A DNA stretch of 64,000 nucleotides, taken from Deinandra increscens subsp. villosa (Eukaryota > Streptophyta > Magnoliopsida > Asterales > Asteraceae). The notes under the pieces are model-generated. The model searched no databases. It was not told the DNA's origin and saw nothing but the letters and a program-made list of their open reading frames with translations. Numbering within the stretch: position 1 is the first letter of the stretch; each line of letters begins with the position of its first letter. This document shows, in pieces, positions 47,461-60,282 of this stretch. Made by a program: the position numbers and the translations under genes. The stretch is taken from positions 96,961,462 through 97,025,461 of the forward strand of contig JBCNJP010000010.1 of assembly GCA_039602395.1 (NCBI GenBank), in the 5' to 3' direction.

Positions 47461-49589
47461 GTATGCCCCCTCAGACTAAGGAGGATTCTGGATGCGTAGA
47501 TTGGTTCGAAAATCATCAAAGACAATTTGTGGCAGCCCCTTCGTAAAAATGTCAGCCAACTGGTATCGTGAAGGGACGTGAAGTATTCGAACGTGGACAA
47601 GCTGGACCTTTTCACGAATAAAATGTATATCGATATCTATGTGCTTTGTCCATTGATGCTGGATCGGGTTCCACGTCATATAAATTGCACTAACATTGTC
47701 GCAATACATAATAGAAGCTTGAGTAAGTGGTCGACCAAGTTTCAACAGTAGGTTTCTAAGTCAACATGTTTCAGCTACTACGTGAGTGACACCCCGATAT
47801 TTCGCCTCGACACTAGAACGGGAAATAGTGGTCTGGCGCTTGGATGGCCAAGATATGAGATTATCACCAAGGAAAATGCAATACCCGAATGTGGAACCCT
47901 TAGTGTCCGGGCATCCGACCAATCCACGTCTGTATAAGAGACCTAGGACAAAAGGGAGCAAGTACGAAGTTAATGATCCATAGATAATGCGCCCTTAATG
48001 TAATGAAGAGTCCACTTGAGGGTCTTCATGTGACCTATACGAGGATCATGCATGTGCATGCATACCTACTGGACAACATAGGAGATATCTGGTAGGGTAA
48101 AAGTTAGGTACTGAAATGCCCCTCTAGATTGCGGTACAACATGAGGTCACCAATATGATCACCATTAGTGGAGTTGAGCTTACTTGCAATGTTAATAGGT
48201 GTGTGACATGAATTAAAATCTACCTTCTTGGTACGAGTGAGGATCTCTTGCACATTTTTTTGCTGAGAGAGAAAGAGACCTTGAGTATTTCTGGTGACGA
48301 AGATTACAAAGAAGTAAGGGGCCCAAGATCTTTCATTGCAAATTCCTTTGCTAACTGTAGCATGAGAATCTTCTTGAGATTGGGAGATGATGTAGTAAGG
48401 ACGATATCATCAACATAGATTAACAAGTAAATAGTGTCAGTCCCATGTCGATAGATAAAGAGGGATTGATCACATAATTTGTGCCGAAATCCCAGAGATG
48501 TAACAAAATCCGTAAATTGCTACTACCACGCCCGAGGTGCCTGTTATAGCCCATACAAAGGCTTCTTCAACTGACAAACATGATTGGGATAAGAAGGATG
48601 CCTAAAACCAATGGCCTGATACATATAAACAGTCTCTGACAGATAACCATGAAAGCATTTTAAACATCTAGCTGGTTAATATCCCAACTATTAGAATTAG
48701 CAATCGTGAGCACCAAGCGAATAGTAGCAGGTTTTACAACTGGACTGAAGGTCTCTTTGCAATTAACTCAAACCTACTGAGACCTTCTATCACAAACAGG
48801 ACGTGCTTTGTAGCGCTCTAGAGAACAGTTACACTTAGTTTTATGCTTAAATAAGCAAATGCACGGAATTATATTCATGTTAGGTTGTCAATGTACAAGC
48901 TCACACGTGTTATTTTCGATAAGAGCAGTAAACTTATCCATCATGGCATGGTACCAAACAAGATTAGCTAAGGCTTCGGATGGGTTACAAGGCAGGGGTT
49001 CAAAGAGGATGTGGCATGAAGATTAAGTAGTTTTCCTGGGCTTGGATATGACGAACATATTGTGAGTGTGCATGGTGCGGGTAGGTGGTGGGGGTGGCGG
49101 AGGGACGGGGCCCGCTGCCGAGGTTGGCGGAGTGGTAGTATTAGGCGGTGATTGGGTCTGATGTAATGGGGATGAGGCAGGTGAAGTGGAAGGAGGTTTT
49201 TTAGGGGGATTCATCGTTAGGGAGTAGGCTAAAGGTGGGAAGGTAGATACGGGTTAGGTGGGGAAAGATGTTTGGGCTGGAGGAGTTGTGTGGGTCGTAG
49301 GGCTGAGGGAATGGTTGGGCTAGTGGGCATAGAGGGAGACAAGGAAACCAAATTCCAAAAGGAATGTACGTGGTTCGGAATTCTGGAGGAAGTCATGGGT
49401 TGGAGGAATTTTGTTTAGTTAACAAAAGGGGAAAACAGTTTCATGAAAGACAACATCAAGAGAGATGATGAGTTTCTGAGTTGCTATATTGTAGCACTTG
49501 TACCACCTATGGTTGGAGGGATACCCAAAAAATACATAGGGGATGGAAAGATTTGTCAATTTAATGATGGAGGTAGAGGGAAGAAGGGG
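47461..49589 (-). pseudogene. Ty1/copia pol 3' half: integrase end, RT and RNase H
   Basis: On the minus strand from 49589 down: integrase C-terminal 'YVFLGYPSNHRWYKCYN', a Pro-rich linker (49023-49214), reverse transcriptase with the catalytic YVDD at 48406-48417 followed by 'IVLTTSSPNLKKIL', and RNase H ('SWPSKRQTTISRSSVEAKYR' at 47761-47961, 'YCDNVSAIYMTWNPIQHQ' at 47476-47745). It stops at 47476 before a purine tract 'CTGAGGGGGCATA'. Stops and shifts break the frame throughout. The upstream integrase continues at 62833 on the far side of the Tekay array: CLCY | PLLPS joins exactly at the ATAAC duplication. Confidence 0.88.
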
Positions 49590-49594
49590 ATAAC

Positions 49595-52139
49595 TGTCAC
49601 ACCCCCAAAATTACCACTAACGGAGTTTATACCGTTAAGGGGCGCGACTAGACCAGGATCCACAACCATTAGTTACAAATACTAAATGAATCAGGGTTAG
49701 TTCAAACACAGGTTATAAGTCAAAGTCTTAGATTACATACGCAGCGGAAAAAGTAATTATCCTGGCACTAACCACGTGCCTTACAAATTCATTGTTTTAT
49801 AAATTCCCGATTTAAGTTAAATCAAAACTAAGAGTCTTCACGTGCCATGCCAACCTCTGGTGGATACTCCTTAGCGATCTGCAAAAGTTTAAACCACGCA
49901 AGTGTCAACCTAACGGTTGGTGAGTTCACAGTGGGCTTGTCATGCAGTGGCCCGAGTCTCATAATCATAATTCGTGTCAAGATGTACTTACAAAAATATT
50001 CATTTGTGAAAAGCAATGCTCGTATTTAATTCTCAGTTTATAAATAGTTTGTCCGTGACCACGTCATCGGGTATGTACTAGTTCCGTAAAGTTAAAGGAC
50101 TCAACCGATATCGCGGGTAGCTAATCCGTTGTTCCATGCTCTAAGGAAGTTTGTACCAAAGCTGACTTATTTGTGGGGGCCGAGCCATCCCGTACGGTGC
50201 GGACCAAGTCATCGCGTTTTCTGCCTCCCCCGTGTCCTCTCGGGACCACGGTCAAATAGGCTGATATTGTACCTCCGTGCACTCCCCGTGCCACGTGGCG
50301 GAGTTTGTCAAACTCCAGTAGATCTACCCAACATCCCCTCGCTTTACAAATTAATGGCACAATTTTAGTTGAGGACTTTTAAGTTATAAGGCATCCTTAG
50401 AAAACATGTGATATCATATGGTTTAGACTTTAACCTACACTAGCCATATTAAAACAGTTTTCGTTTCAGAAATCGTTTATTCAGAGTTCACAAGTGCTTC
50501 CCATAAAACACTTCAGTTCATCAAGTGGGTGCCAAGCATCCCGTATTCTCATATTTATCAGTGAGGTGCCTAGCACTCTCGAGTTTATCAGCATTGTTTT
50601 CGTTAAGTTATTCTGTGTGGCCCATCGGACTCACGGTAAGCGGGTTAGTGACACTCACCTTTGGTTGCACTGCTACACTTCAAGTAATCCGAGTATTGTT
50701 GTTTAACGAAGACCTAGATCACGTTTTAGGTCTTAAGTATTAGTTTCGTGTCTAATCATTTACTTAACGTCACTATGGCCCATAACATAGCACGTTGCAA
50801 CCATGACTCGACATACCGACACACGACACCAATGGTTGATCATAAGCAAGGGTTCATATGAATCAGATATCAAGCATGCTTCATCATGGCATAATCATGT
50901 AAGTCATGGCAATACACTTAAGCACATTTCACAAGTTTGGTTTTTTTAGGTCAGGTCTTAGTTTCGCTAGCTTAGTTTCGCTAGGCAGTTTCGCTAGGTG
51001 CACGGGCAGCACTTTCGCTAGGCAATGCCCGGTGACACAGTTTCGCTAGGCTAGTTTCGCCCGAAACTGCGGACGCAGTTTCGCTAGCCTAGTTTCGCAG
51101 AGAAACTGGTTTGAACTTTCGTTCAGGTATTTCGCTCGTAGTTTCGCTCGAGCTTGGTCTGGTCAGGTTACCCGGCGACACTATAGTTTCGCTGGTCAGT
51201 GTCGCTGGAAGGAGGTACAATTTCGCTAATTAGTTTCGCCCAGAGAACACCAGTTTCGCTGGTCGTGAAAAACATACGGATTTGCCTAAAAATCAACCTA
51301 ACAGCTTCTGATCATACATGCAATTCATTATCTAGTATCCATAGGCATTTACCAACATAAATCAACAAGCTTTAACATGTTTACATGCAGTTTCATCATC
51401 AAATCACCAAAACAAGTTCAAAACCCTAAAATGGCTAAACTAGCATAAATCTCTAACATGATTGGATTTTAAACGTAAAGTTGCTAACTTTATAATAGAT
51501 CTAGCATATACAACATCTCAGATTCAATTTCAAGCGTTAACATGAAGATTCTAGCATGCTTTTAATAAAACCCAAAGTAAACATAAGAACTCAAGGTTTA
51601 GGACTCACGGGATGATTCTAGAATCGATAGATGAGATGAGATGATGGTCTAGAGGCTGAGATCTTGGTTTCTTGATGGTATCCTCGGCTGACCAGATTCC
51701 AGAGAGTGTGTGCGTGTTTGTGGTGTGGTTTGAGCAAATGAGGCTACTAGGGTTTATTAAGTTTATTTATATCAGGGGCTAGTTTCGCTGGCAGTTTCGC
51801 TGGCTGGCGAAACTGGCTCTGATCTCGTGTTGGTCGAGCAGTTCAGCTGGCTACCGGGCGACACTATAGTTTCGCCCGGTAGTTTCGCTGGCGACCAAAA
51901 AGACAAGTTTTCACATAATCAAGTATTTACAATTTGTCATGCAATTCACAATAATAAGTCATGTATTTAAATCACATTGCACATAAAGACAATCAATGAT
52001 GAACACATAACACATATGGACGGTTCGGTGATCAACCAAAGGTCGTGGACGTATTCGGCCTAGTTATGCATTAGCTACTTATAACGTAACTAACGGGTTT
52101 GTCTAACGGAAGTTAACCTTGAAATTCTCGGGTGTCACA
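49595..52139 (-). repeat. Tekay LTR 1 (3' LTR of the full unit)
   Basis: 2545 bp; sense-strand ends TGTGACACCCGAG...GGGGGTGTGACA. A sense TATA box TATAAATAAA lies at 51762-51771, with AAACCCTA (telo-box) just downstream. Clusters of GCGAAACT words occur at 51779-51892 (upstream of the TATA box) and 50961-51255 (within the predicted transcript). Open frames in the LTR recur identically in all copies and carry no protein signature. Confidence 0.96.
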
Positions 52140-52151
52140 TCATTCCCCTGA
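52140..52151 (-). promoter_or_regulatory. Polypurine tract of the Tekay element
   Basis: Sense strand CAGGGGAATGA abuts the 3' LTR, preceded by the usual 'TTTTCGGGACGAAAATTCC'. A second purine tract GGGAGGAGGATGTGACA lies upstream at 52257-52275 and imitates an LTR junction. Confidence 0.75.
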
Positions 52152-52298
52152 AATTGGAATTTTCGTCCCGAAAATTATTCTTGTGTCGTAGCGTTCGCAG
52201 CATCAGCTGTCGTCGTTGTTATCGTCGCTGGGGAAAGAAAGCAAAAAGTTTTAGGGCTGTCACATCCTCCTCCCGTTAAGGAATTTTGGTCCCCAAAA

Positions 52299-55200
52299 TT
52301 AAATCATACCTTGAGTTTCCGTGGACGTTTGCTCGAACAGGTGAGGATACTTTTTCTTCATTTGATCCTCTCGCTCCCAAGTATATTCAGGTCCACGCCT
52401 TGAGTTCCATCGCACCTTGACGATCGGAATCTTGCTACGTTTGAGGGCTTTCTCCTCGCGTCCCATGATTTCTACTGGTTGCTCAATAAATCTCAGATGT
52501 TCGTCGATTTCCAATTCCTCCAGAGGAATTATTTCGATGTCTTCAGCCAGACATTTCTTTAGATTGGAAACGTGAAACACGTTGTGAACTCCATCGAGTT
52601 CAGCAGGGAGTTGCAATCGATAGGCCACCGGGCCTACTTCCCCAATAATTTCAAACGGACCGATGTAGCGAGGATTTAACTTTCCACGCTTCCCGAAGCG
52701 TATCACTCCCTTCCAAGGAGATACCTTCAATAACACTTTGTCACCCACCTCAAACTTTAGAGGTTTCCGGCGTTTGTCGGCATAACTCTTTTGTCGATCA
52801 CGCGCTGCAGCCAGCCGTTGTCTGATTTGAATGATCCGTTCGGTCATATCGTGAATAACTTCCGGTCCAGTGAGTCCTTTCTCACCCGTTTCAGCCCAAC
52901 ACACGGGCGATCTACATTTTCTGCCGTAAAGTGCTTCAAAAGGTGCAGCACCTATGCTTGAATGATAACTATTGTTGTAAGAGAACTCCACCAGTGGAAG
53001 GTGAGTCTCCCAATCTTTTCCAAAGTCAAGAACACAAGCTCGGAGCATATCTTCCAAGGTTTGAATGGTTCGCTCCGATTGACCATCTGTTTGAGGGTGA
53101 TAGGCTGTACTCATGTCTAATCGGGTTCCCAATGCTTCCTGCATTGATTGCCATAGCCGGGAGGTGAATCGAGGATCTCGATCAGAAATGATAGTCTTAG
53201 GCACACCGTGAAGCTTCACAATTTTGTCGATGTACAGCTTTGTCAGTTTATCCATATTATCGCTTTCCTTCATCGGAATGAAATGTGCCGATTTGGTTAG
53301 TCGATCAATGACAACCCAAATCGCATCCGGTTGATTTGATCGATGAGGTAATCCCGTTACAAAATCCATGGAGATGTCCTCCCATTTCCATTCTGGGATC
53401 TTTGGTTGTTGGAGTAAACCAGAAGGCTTTTGGTATTCAATCTTGACTCTTGAGCAGGTTAAACACTTAGCCACATATCGAGCAATGTCGGCTTTCATAT
53501 TCGGCCACCAATAAAGATTTTTCAAGTCCTGATACATTTTATCCGATCCAGGGTGCACCGAGTATCTTGATTTGTGAGCCTCGTCCATCACGAGCTCACG
53601 GAGATTTCCAAACATTGGAACCCAGATTCTGTCATTATAATATGTGAGTCCATCAGACTTAACTTCAGAATGGCCATCTACACCACGCAGTGCTTCATCT
53701 GCGAAGTTTTCGGCTTTCAAAGCTTCTCGTTGGCAGTCACGGATCCGATCCGGTAATCCTGTATGTATCGTAAGTTGAAGCGCTCGTACCCGACGAGGCT
53801 TTTCGTATTCTTTTCTGCTCAGGGCATCGGCCACAACGTTGGCTTTTCCAGGATGATACTTAATAGCCAAATCATAATCGTTCAGTAATTCAACCCACCT
53901 TCTTTGCCGCATGTTGAGATCTTTCTGATCGAAGATGTGCTGTAGACTTTTATGATCGGTGAATATCGTGCACTTTGTTCCATATAGGTAATGTCTCCAA
54001 ATCTTGAGTGCATGAACAACGGCTCCCATTTCCAAATCATGTGTTGTATAATTCTTTTCAGTATCCTTTAGTTGCCTGGACCCGTAGGCAATTACCTTGT
54101 CCCGTTGCATCAACACACAACCAAGTCCTTGAATTGATGCATCGCAGTAAACCACAAAGTCGTCCATTCCATCGGGTAACGCAAGAATTGGAGCCGAACA
54201 TAACATATCTTTGAGCGTTTGGAACGCGCGCTCTTCCTTCTCACCCCATCTGTATTGCACTCCTTTGTGCGTTAAGGCCGTTAAGGGTTGAGCCAGTTGG
54301 GAGAAACCCTTAATAAACCTTCGATAATATCCGGCAAGCCCTAAAAATTGTCGGATTTCTGTTGGTGCTCTTGGGGTAGACCAGTTCTTTATCGCTTCCA
54401 CTTTGGCTGGATCGACATGAATTCCTTCCTCATTAACAATGTGTCCAAGAAACTGGACTTCGCGGATCCAGAAGTCGCACTTCGAAAACTTAGCATAAAG
54501 CTGTTCCTTGCGGAGCAATTCCAATATAAGTCGCAGATGCTCCTCGTGTTCTTCCTCTGACTTGGAGTAGATCAAAATATCGTCGATGAAGACTATTACA
54601 AACTTATCGAGGTACGGCTTGCACACTCGATTCATCAGGTCCATAAACACGGCAGGTGCATTGGTTAGTCCAAACGGCATAACCAGGAACTCGTAGTGAC
54701 CATACCGAGTTCTGAAAGCAGTCTTGGGTACATCCTCATCACGAACACGAAGTTGGTGATATCCTGACCGTAGATCAATCTTTGAAAAGTAGCTTGAACC
54801 CTGTAGTTGGTCGAAGAGATCGTCGATGCGAGGAAGTGGATACCGATTCTTGATCGTGACTTTGTTAAGCTCTCGGTAGTCAATGCACATGCGGAACGTT
54901 CCATCCTTCTTCTTAACAAACAGTACCGGAGCTCCCCATGGAGACGAACTTGGACGAATAAACCCCTTGTCGAGTAGCTCTTGTAGTTGCGCGGAGAGTT
55001 CGTTGAGTTCGCTTACAGCCAAACGATACGGAGCGCGTGCAATTGGAGCGGCACCTGGAGCCAAATCAATCCCAAACTCAACTTGTCGAAATGGAGGCAG
55101 ACCAGGCAGATCTTCAGGAAATACGTCTTGAAAGTCGCGAACTATCGGGTAGTCATCAATTTTGCGCGCGGGATGTGTCGTGTCAGTGACGTTCGCAAGA

Positions 55201-57041
55201 ATCGCGAAGTGACCCTTACGGAGGCATTTCTGAGCTTTAAGAAATGAAATAATGCCGGTGACTGTTCCACCTTTCTCACCTTGAACCGTTAACACTTTGC
55301 CGTCTTCGAGTGGAATACGAACCACTTTTTCCTTACATAAAATTTCAGCCCGATTTTCGGATAACCAATCCATTCCTACTATGACGTCGAAACTACCAAT
55401 TGGGAAAGGCATAAGATCAATTCCTAGGGTATGGCCAGCTAGTTCTAACTTACAGTCCTTAACTATCTGAGTCGTATCATGAAGTTTACCGTTAGCTAGC
55501 TCTACCACATATTTAGCATCTAAGTCGATCGGTTTAGCGTTAATTAATTTAGCAAATTTAGTGGAAATAAAACTTTTCTCAGCACCAGAATCAAATAAAA
55601 CAGTAGCAAAGAAACCGTTCAAAATAAATTTACCGTTGATCACGTTGGCATCATTGCGAGCTTCACCCTGGCCCATGACGAAAGCTCGACCTCTACCATT
55701 TCCACCATTCCCGTTTCCACCATTACCATTTCCATTCCCATTACCATTACCTCCACCGTTACCATTCCCACCGTTATTTCCCTGGTTGCCATTACCTTGT
55801 CTTCTTAGCTGAGGGCAATCTCTTTTAATGTGGCCTTGAGCACCACACTCAAAGCAGCCACGGGCTCCCCCATTGTTGTTGTTCTGGTTCTGACCGTTGT
55901 TTCCATTACCCCGATTGTTCCCATAGTTGTTGTTGTTGTTGTTGTTGTTCCTTCTGGGGCGGTTTTGTTGTTCGGGTAAGATGGCCCAACAGTCTTTTGC
56001 TTCGTGGCCTCCCTTGCCACACCTTTCGCAGTTCATATTCTTCCTACAATTACCAGCATGATGCTTCCCACATCTGTTGCACAAGGGCAGGTTACCCCTG
56101 TAGTTGCCTTGACCATTGCCACCCTGGCGGTAGTTGCTACTGTTGTTTCCTGACCTCTTGCTTTGACCCTGGGAGTTGAAAGACCTCCCAGTACTGTTAC
56201 CCACACTTTGAACATTCGAGTTCTCAGGAGCTTCATCTTCAGCTTTTCTTTTGCCACTTAAGGCAGTCTTTTCAGTGGCTTTTGCAGGTAGAGTACCCTT
56301 CTCGACCTCTTGATCGGTAAGTTTGTGAGCCAAACGAATGGCTTGCTGCACGTTTGCGGGGTTGCTGGCAGTCACCAGTCCCTTGATCTGAGGCGCGAGG
56401 CCTTCCAGGTAACGCTCGACGCGTTTGAATTCAGCATCAACCATTGAGGGGCACAAAACCTCATATTCGTGATATCGTGCAGTGTAGTGTTCAACCTCAG
56501 ACCCAGACATCTTCAAATTCAGAAATTCCCCCTCAAGCTTCTTGACTTGGTCACGTGGACAGTATTCTTCCATAATCAGATCCTTAAATGCTGCCCACTG
56601 CATGTTGTTGGCCGCGTCCAACCCAATCATCTGGATCTCAGAGTTCCACCATGAGAGTGCAGCTCCTTCAAAAGTACCAGTAGCGAACTTCACTTTGCTT
56701 TCAGCTGGACAGTTACACATGGAGAAGACCTTCTCGGACTTCTCGATCCATCGGAGGAGTCCTACAGCTCCTTCTTCGCCGGAAAATGTCATCGGCTTGC
56801 AGTCCATGAAAGACTTGTACGTGCAGTGGTGCTGGTTTCCTGATGCATAAATAGTTCGGATTTTAAATTTAAACAGGTCATGATATAATTGCTTTGTGCC
56901 TTAACCGGCATAATAGTTACCCTGTGCGGCATATGCAGCTTGGACGGCTGCCACCGCGGCTTGCACATGTTCAGCAATCATCGCTTGCAGCTGTGCAGGC
57001 GTCATGTTTATACCGCCTCTTCCGTTTCCTCTTCCAGACAT
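52299..57041 (-). CDS. Tekay gag-pol polyprotein with chromodomain, predicted 66-nt intron
   Basis: Exon 1 (57041-56906) starts MSGRGNGRGG and encodes 'TPAQLQAMIAEHVQAAV'; exon 2 (56839-52299) continues in frame, giving 1558 residues. Without splicing, exon 1 ends at a stop inside the intron and the rest is a 1502-residue frame from 56807. Order: Gag; three zinc knuckles (about 299-387) with Asn/Gly-rich spacers; protease FDSGAEKSF (Asp 462); reverse transcriptase FIDD (796-799); RNase H YCDAS (Asp 945); integrase with HHCC finger and catalytic Asp 1204, Asp 1265, Glu 1301 (35 residues between the last two); C-terminal chromodomain (about 1494-1547). It would make Gag particles, copy RNA to DNA and integrate it, with the chromodomain guiding the choice of chromatin. 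No stop or frameshift is present. Gag and Pol share one frame, as usual for this clade. Confidence 0.95.
56840..56905 (-). other. Predicted short GT-AG intron in gag
   Basis: The minus-strand sequence starts GTTAAGGCAC, ends TATGCATCAG and is AT-rich. Removing these 66 nt joins 'QGNYYA' to 'GNQHHCTYKSFMDCKP', a continuous Tekay-like Gag N-terminus. Retention puts a TAA in frame immediately after the donor. The donor differs from the GTAAGT consensus, so splicing may be inefficient. Confidence 0.65.
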
Positions 57042-57587
57042 CTTGCTGAACAGTTAAAGTAGCCAGTGTTCAGTCACAGTTATATTTTATACATATCCCA
57101 TAGTATGTATATTAGCCAGTTCCCGTTATCCCACTATTAGTCCAGAAAATTTTGTGCAAAATCGAGGCGTCGTCGGAGAATGTCGTAACTGCTATCGTCG
57201 AAGGTCGGCTTCCCATAAAGTCACCGTCGGCGTAGTCGTCGTAGTAGAAATCAGGACGTAGCGTGTAGCATCGTTTCGTTGTCGCTTTCCCCAGAGTAGT
57301 GTGCGTACTTGCGGTCGCATTTCGTATTCGTGTGTGAAAATTTCCTAAGGTCTTTCCGTTAGACTACTTAGACACGGTCTATATATATACTTATATATAT
57401 ATATATATACATATATCGGTACGTACTAAGCTTTTACTTACACAGCAGAGCGAGTATCCCAGGTTGGCGCGTAAAGATTTTGTCTTTGGGAATTTGTTTG
57501 TTCGTTTTGTAACCAAGGTTTTCAAGTTGCAGTTTCCAAATCGTTTTTCAAAAAAAAAAAAAAATGATTCCAGTTCTCTGCAACCTA
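57042..57587 (-). other. 5' leader of the Tekay element
   Basis: Untranslated stretch between the primer binding site and the gag start. It holds a T-rich run on the sense strand (A-run at 57549-57563 on plus) and a TA-rich tract at 57380-57415. A packaging signal would be expected here, but none can be recognised by eye. Confidence 0.6.
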
Positions 57588-57601
57588 TGGCTCTGATACC
57601 A
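57588..57601 (-). promoter_or_regulatory. Initiator-Met tRNA primer binding site
   Basis: Sense strand TGGTATCAGAGCCA, 3 bp from LTR 2, the classic tRNA-iMet complement. Confidence 0.92.
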
Positions 57602-57604
57602 ATC

Positions 57605-60149
57605 TGTCACACCCCCAAAATTACCACTAACGGAGTTTATACCGTTAAGGGGCGCGACTAGACCAGGATCCACAACCATTAGTTACAAATACTAAATGAA
57701 TCAGGGTTAGTTCAAACACAGGTTATAAGTCAAAGTCTTAGATTACATACGCAGCGGAAAAAGTAATTATCCTGGCACTAACCACGTGCCTTACAAATTC
57801 ATTGTTTTATAAATTCCCGATTTAAGTTAAATCAAAACTAAGAGTCTTCACGTGCCATGCCAACCTCTGGTGGATACTCCTTAGCGATCTGCAAAAGTTT
57901 AAACCACGCAAGTGTCAACCTAACGGTTGGTGAGTTCACAGTGGGCTTGTCATGCAGTGGCCCGAGTCTCATAATCATAATTCGTGTCAAGATGTACTTA
58001 CAAAAATATTCATTTGTGAAAAGCAATGCTCGTATTTAATTCTCAGTTTATAAATAGTTTGTCCGTGACCACGTCATCGGGTATGTACTAGTTCCGTAAA
58101 GTTAAAGGACTCAACCGATATCGCGGGTAGCTAATCCGTTGTTCCATGCTCTAAGGAAGTTTGTACCAAAGCTGACTTATTTGTGGGGGCCGAGCCATCC
58201 CGTACGGTGCGGACCAAGTCATCGCGTTTTCTGCCTCCCCCGTGTCCTCTCGGGACCACGGTCAAATAGGCTGATATTGTACCTCCGTGCACTCCCCGTG
58301 CCACGTGGCGGAGTTTGTCAAACTCCAGTAGATCTACCCAACATCCCCTCGCTTTACAAATTAATGGCACAATTTTAGTTGAGGACTTTTAAGTTATAAG
58401 GCATCCTTAGAAAACATGTGATATCATATGGTTTAGACTTTAACCTACACTAGCCATATTAAAACAGTTTTCGTTTCAGAAATCGTTTATTCAGAGTTCA
58501 CAAGTGCTTCCCATAAAACACTTCAGTTCATCAAGTGGGTGCCAAGCATCCCGTATTCTCATATTTATCAGTGAGGTGCCTAGCACTCTCGAGTTTATCA
58601 GCATTGTTTTCGTTAAGTTATTCTGTGTGGCCCATCGGACTCACGGTAAGCGGGTTAGTGACACTCACCTTTGGTTGCACTGCTACACTTCAAGTAATCC
58701 GAGTATTGTTGTTTAACGAAGACCTAGATCACGTTTTAGGTCTTAAGTATTAGTTTCGTGTCTAATCATTTACTTAACGTCACTATGGCCCATAACATAG
58801 CACGTTGCAACCATGACTCGACATACCGACACACGACACCAATGGTTGATCATAAGCAAGGGTTCATATGAATCAGATATCAAGCATGCTTCATCATGGC
58901 ATAATCATGTAAGTCATGGCAATACACTTAAGCACATTTCACAAGTTTGGTTTTTTTAGGTCAGGTCTTAGTTTCGCTAGCTTAGTTTCGCTAGGCAGTT
59001 TCGCTAGGTGCACGGGCAGCACTTTCGCTAGGCAATGCCCGGTGACACAGTTTCGCTAGGCTAGTTTCGCCCGAAACTGCGGACGCAGTTTCGCTAGCCT
59101 AGTTTCGCAGAGAAACTGGTTTGAACTTTCGTTCAGGTATTTCGCTCGTAGTTTCGCTCGAGCTTGGTCTGGTCAGGTTACCCGGCGACACTATAGTTTC
59201 GCTGGTCAGTGTCGCTGGAAGGAGGTACAATTTCGCTAATTAGTTTCGCCCAGAGAACACCAGTTTCGCTGGTCGTGAAAAACATACGGATTTGCCTAAA
59301 AATCAACCTAACAGCTTCTGATCATACATGCAATTCATTATCTAGTATCCATAGGCATTTACCAACATAAATCAACAAGCTTTAACATGTTTACATGCAG
59401 TTTCATCATCAAATCACCAAAACAAGTTCAAAACCCTAAAATGGCTAAACTAGCATAAATCTCTAACATGATTGGATTTTAAACGTAAAGTTGCTAACTT
59501 TATAATAGATCTAGCATATACAACATCTCAGATTCAATTTCAAGCGTTAACATGAAGATTCTAGCATGCTTTTAATAAAACCCAAAGTAAACATAAGAAC
59601 TCAAGGTTTAGGACTCACGGGATGATTCTAGAATCGATAGATGAGATGAGATGATGGTCTAGAGGCTGAGATCTTGGTTTCTTGATGGTATCCTCGGCTG
59701 ACCAGATTCCAGAGAGTGTGTGCGTGTTTGTGGTGTGGTTTGAGCAAATGAGGCTACTAGGGTTTATTAAGTTTATTTATATCAGGGGCTAGTTTCGCTG
59801 GCAGTTTCGCTGGCTGGCGAAACTGGCTCTGATCTCGTGTTGGTCGAGCAGTTCAGCTGGCTACCGGGCGACACTATAGTTTCGCCCGGTAGTTTCGCTG
59901 GCGACCAAAAAGACAAGTTTTCACATAATCAAGTATTTACAATTTGTCATGCAATTCACAATAATAAGTCATGTATTTAAATCACATTGCACATAAAGAC
60001 AATCAATGATGAACACATAACACATATGGACGGTTCGGTGATCAACCAAAGGTCGTGGACGTATTCGGCCTAGTTATGCATTAGCTACTTATAACGTAAC
60101 TAACGGGTTTGTCTAACGGAAGTTAACCTTGAAATTCTCGGGTGTCACA
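57605..60149 (-). repeat. Tekay LTR 2 (5' LTR of the full unit)
   Basis: 2545 bp. I saw no difference from LTR 1 in the stretches compared. TATA box at 59772-59781. Confidence 0.96.
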
Positions 60150-60282
60150 TCATTCCCCTGAAATTGGAATTTTCGTCCCGAAAATTATTCTTGTGTCGTA
60201 GCGTTCGCAGCATCAGCTGTCGTCGTTGTTATCGTCGCTGGGGAAAGAAAGCAAAAAGTTTTAGGGCTGCCACATACCAATC
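60150..60282 (-). other. Deleted internal region between LTR 2 and LTR 3
   Basis: 60150-60275 equals 52140-52265 (with T52260 changed to C60270). It is followed by ACCAATC, the bases next to the LTR at 57598-57604. About 5.3 kb including gag-pol and most of the primer site is missing, with a 2-bp microhomology AT at the junction. Confidence 0.92.

Noticed and set aside
49828..50743. Several small open frames on both strands, repeated at 57838-58753 and 60516-61431
   Set aside because: They lie inside the three copies of the Tekay LTR, have no domain signature and overlap each other, so they are chance frames.
57380..57415. TA-rich stretch as a promoter for gag-pol
   Set aside because: It lies downstream of the primer binding site within the leader. 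The LTR TATA box is the better promoter candidate.
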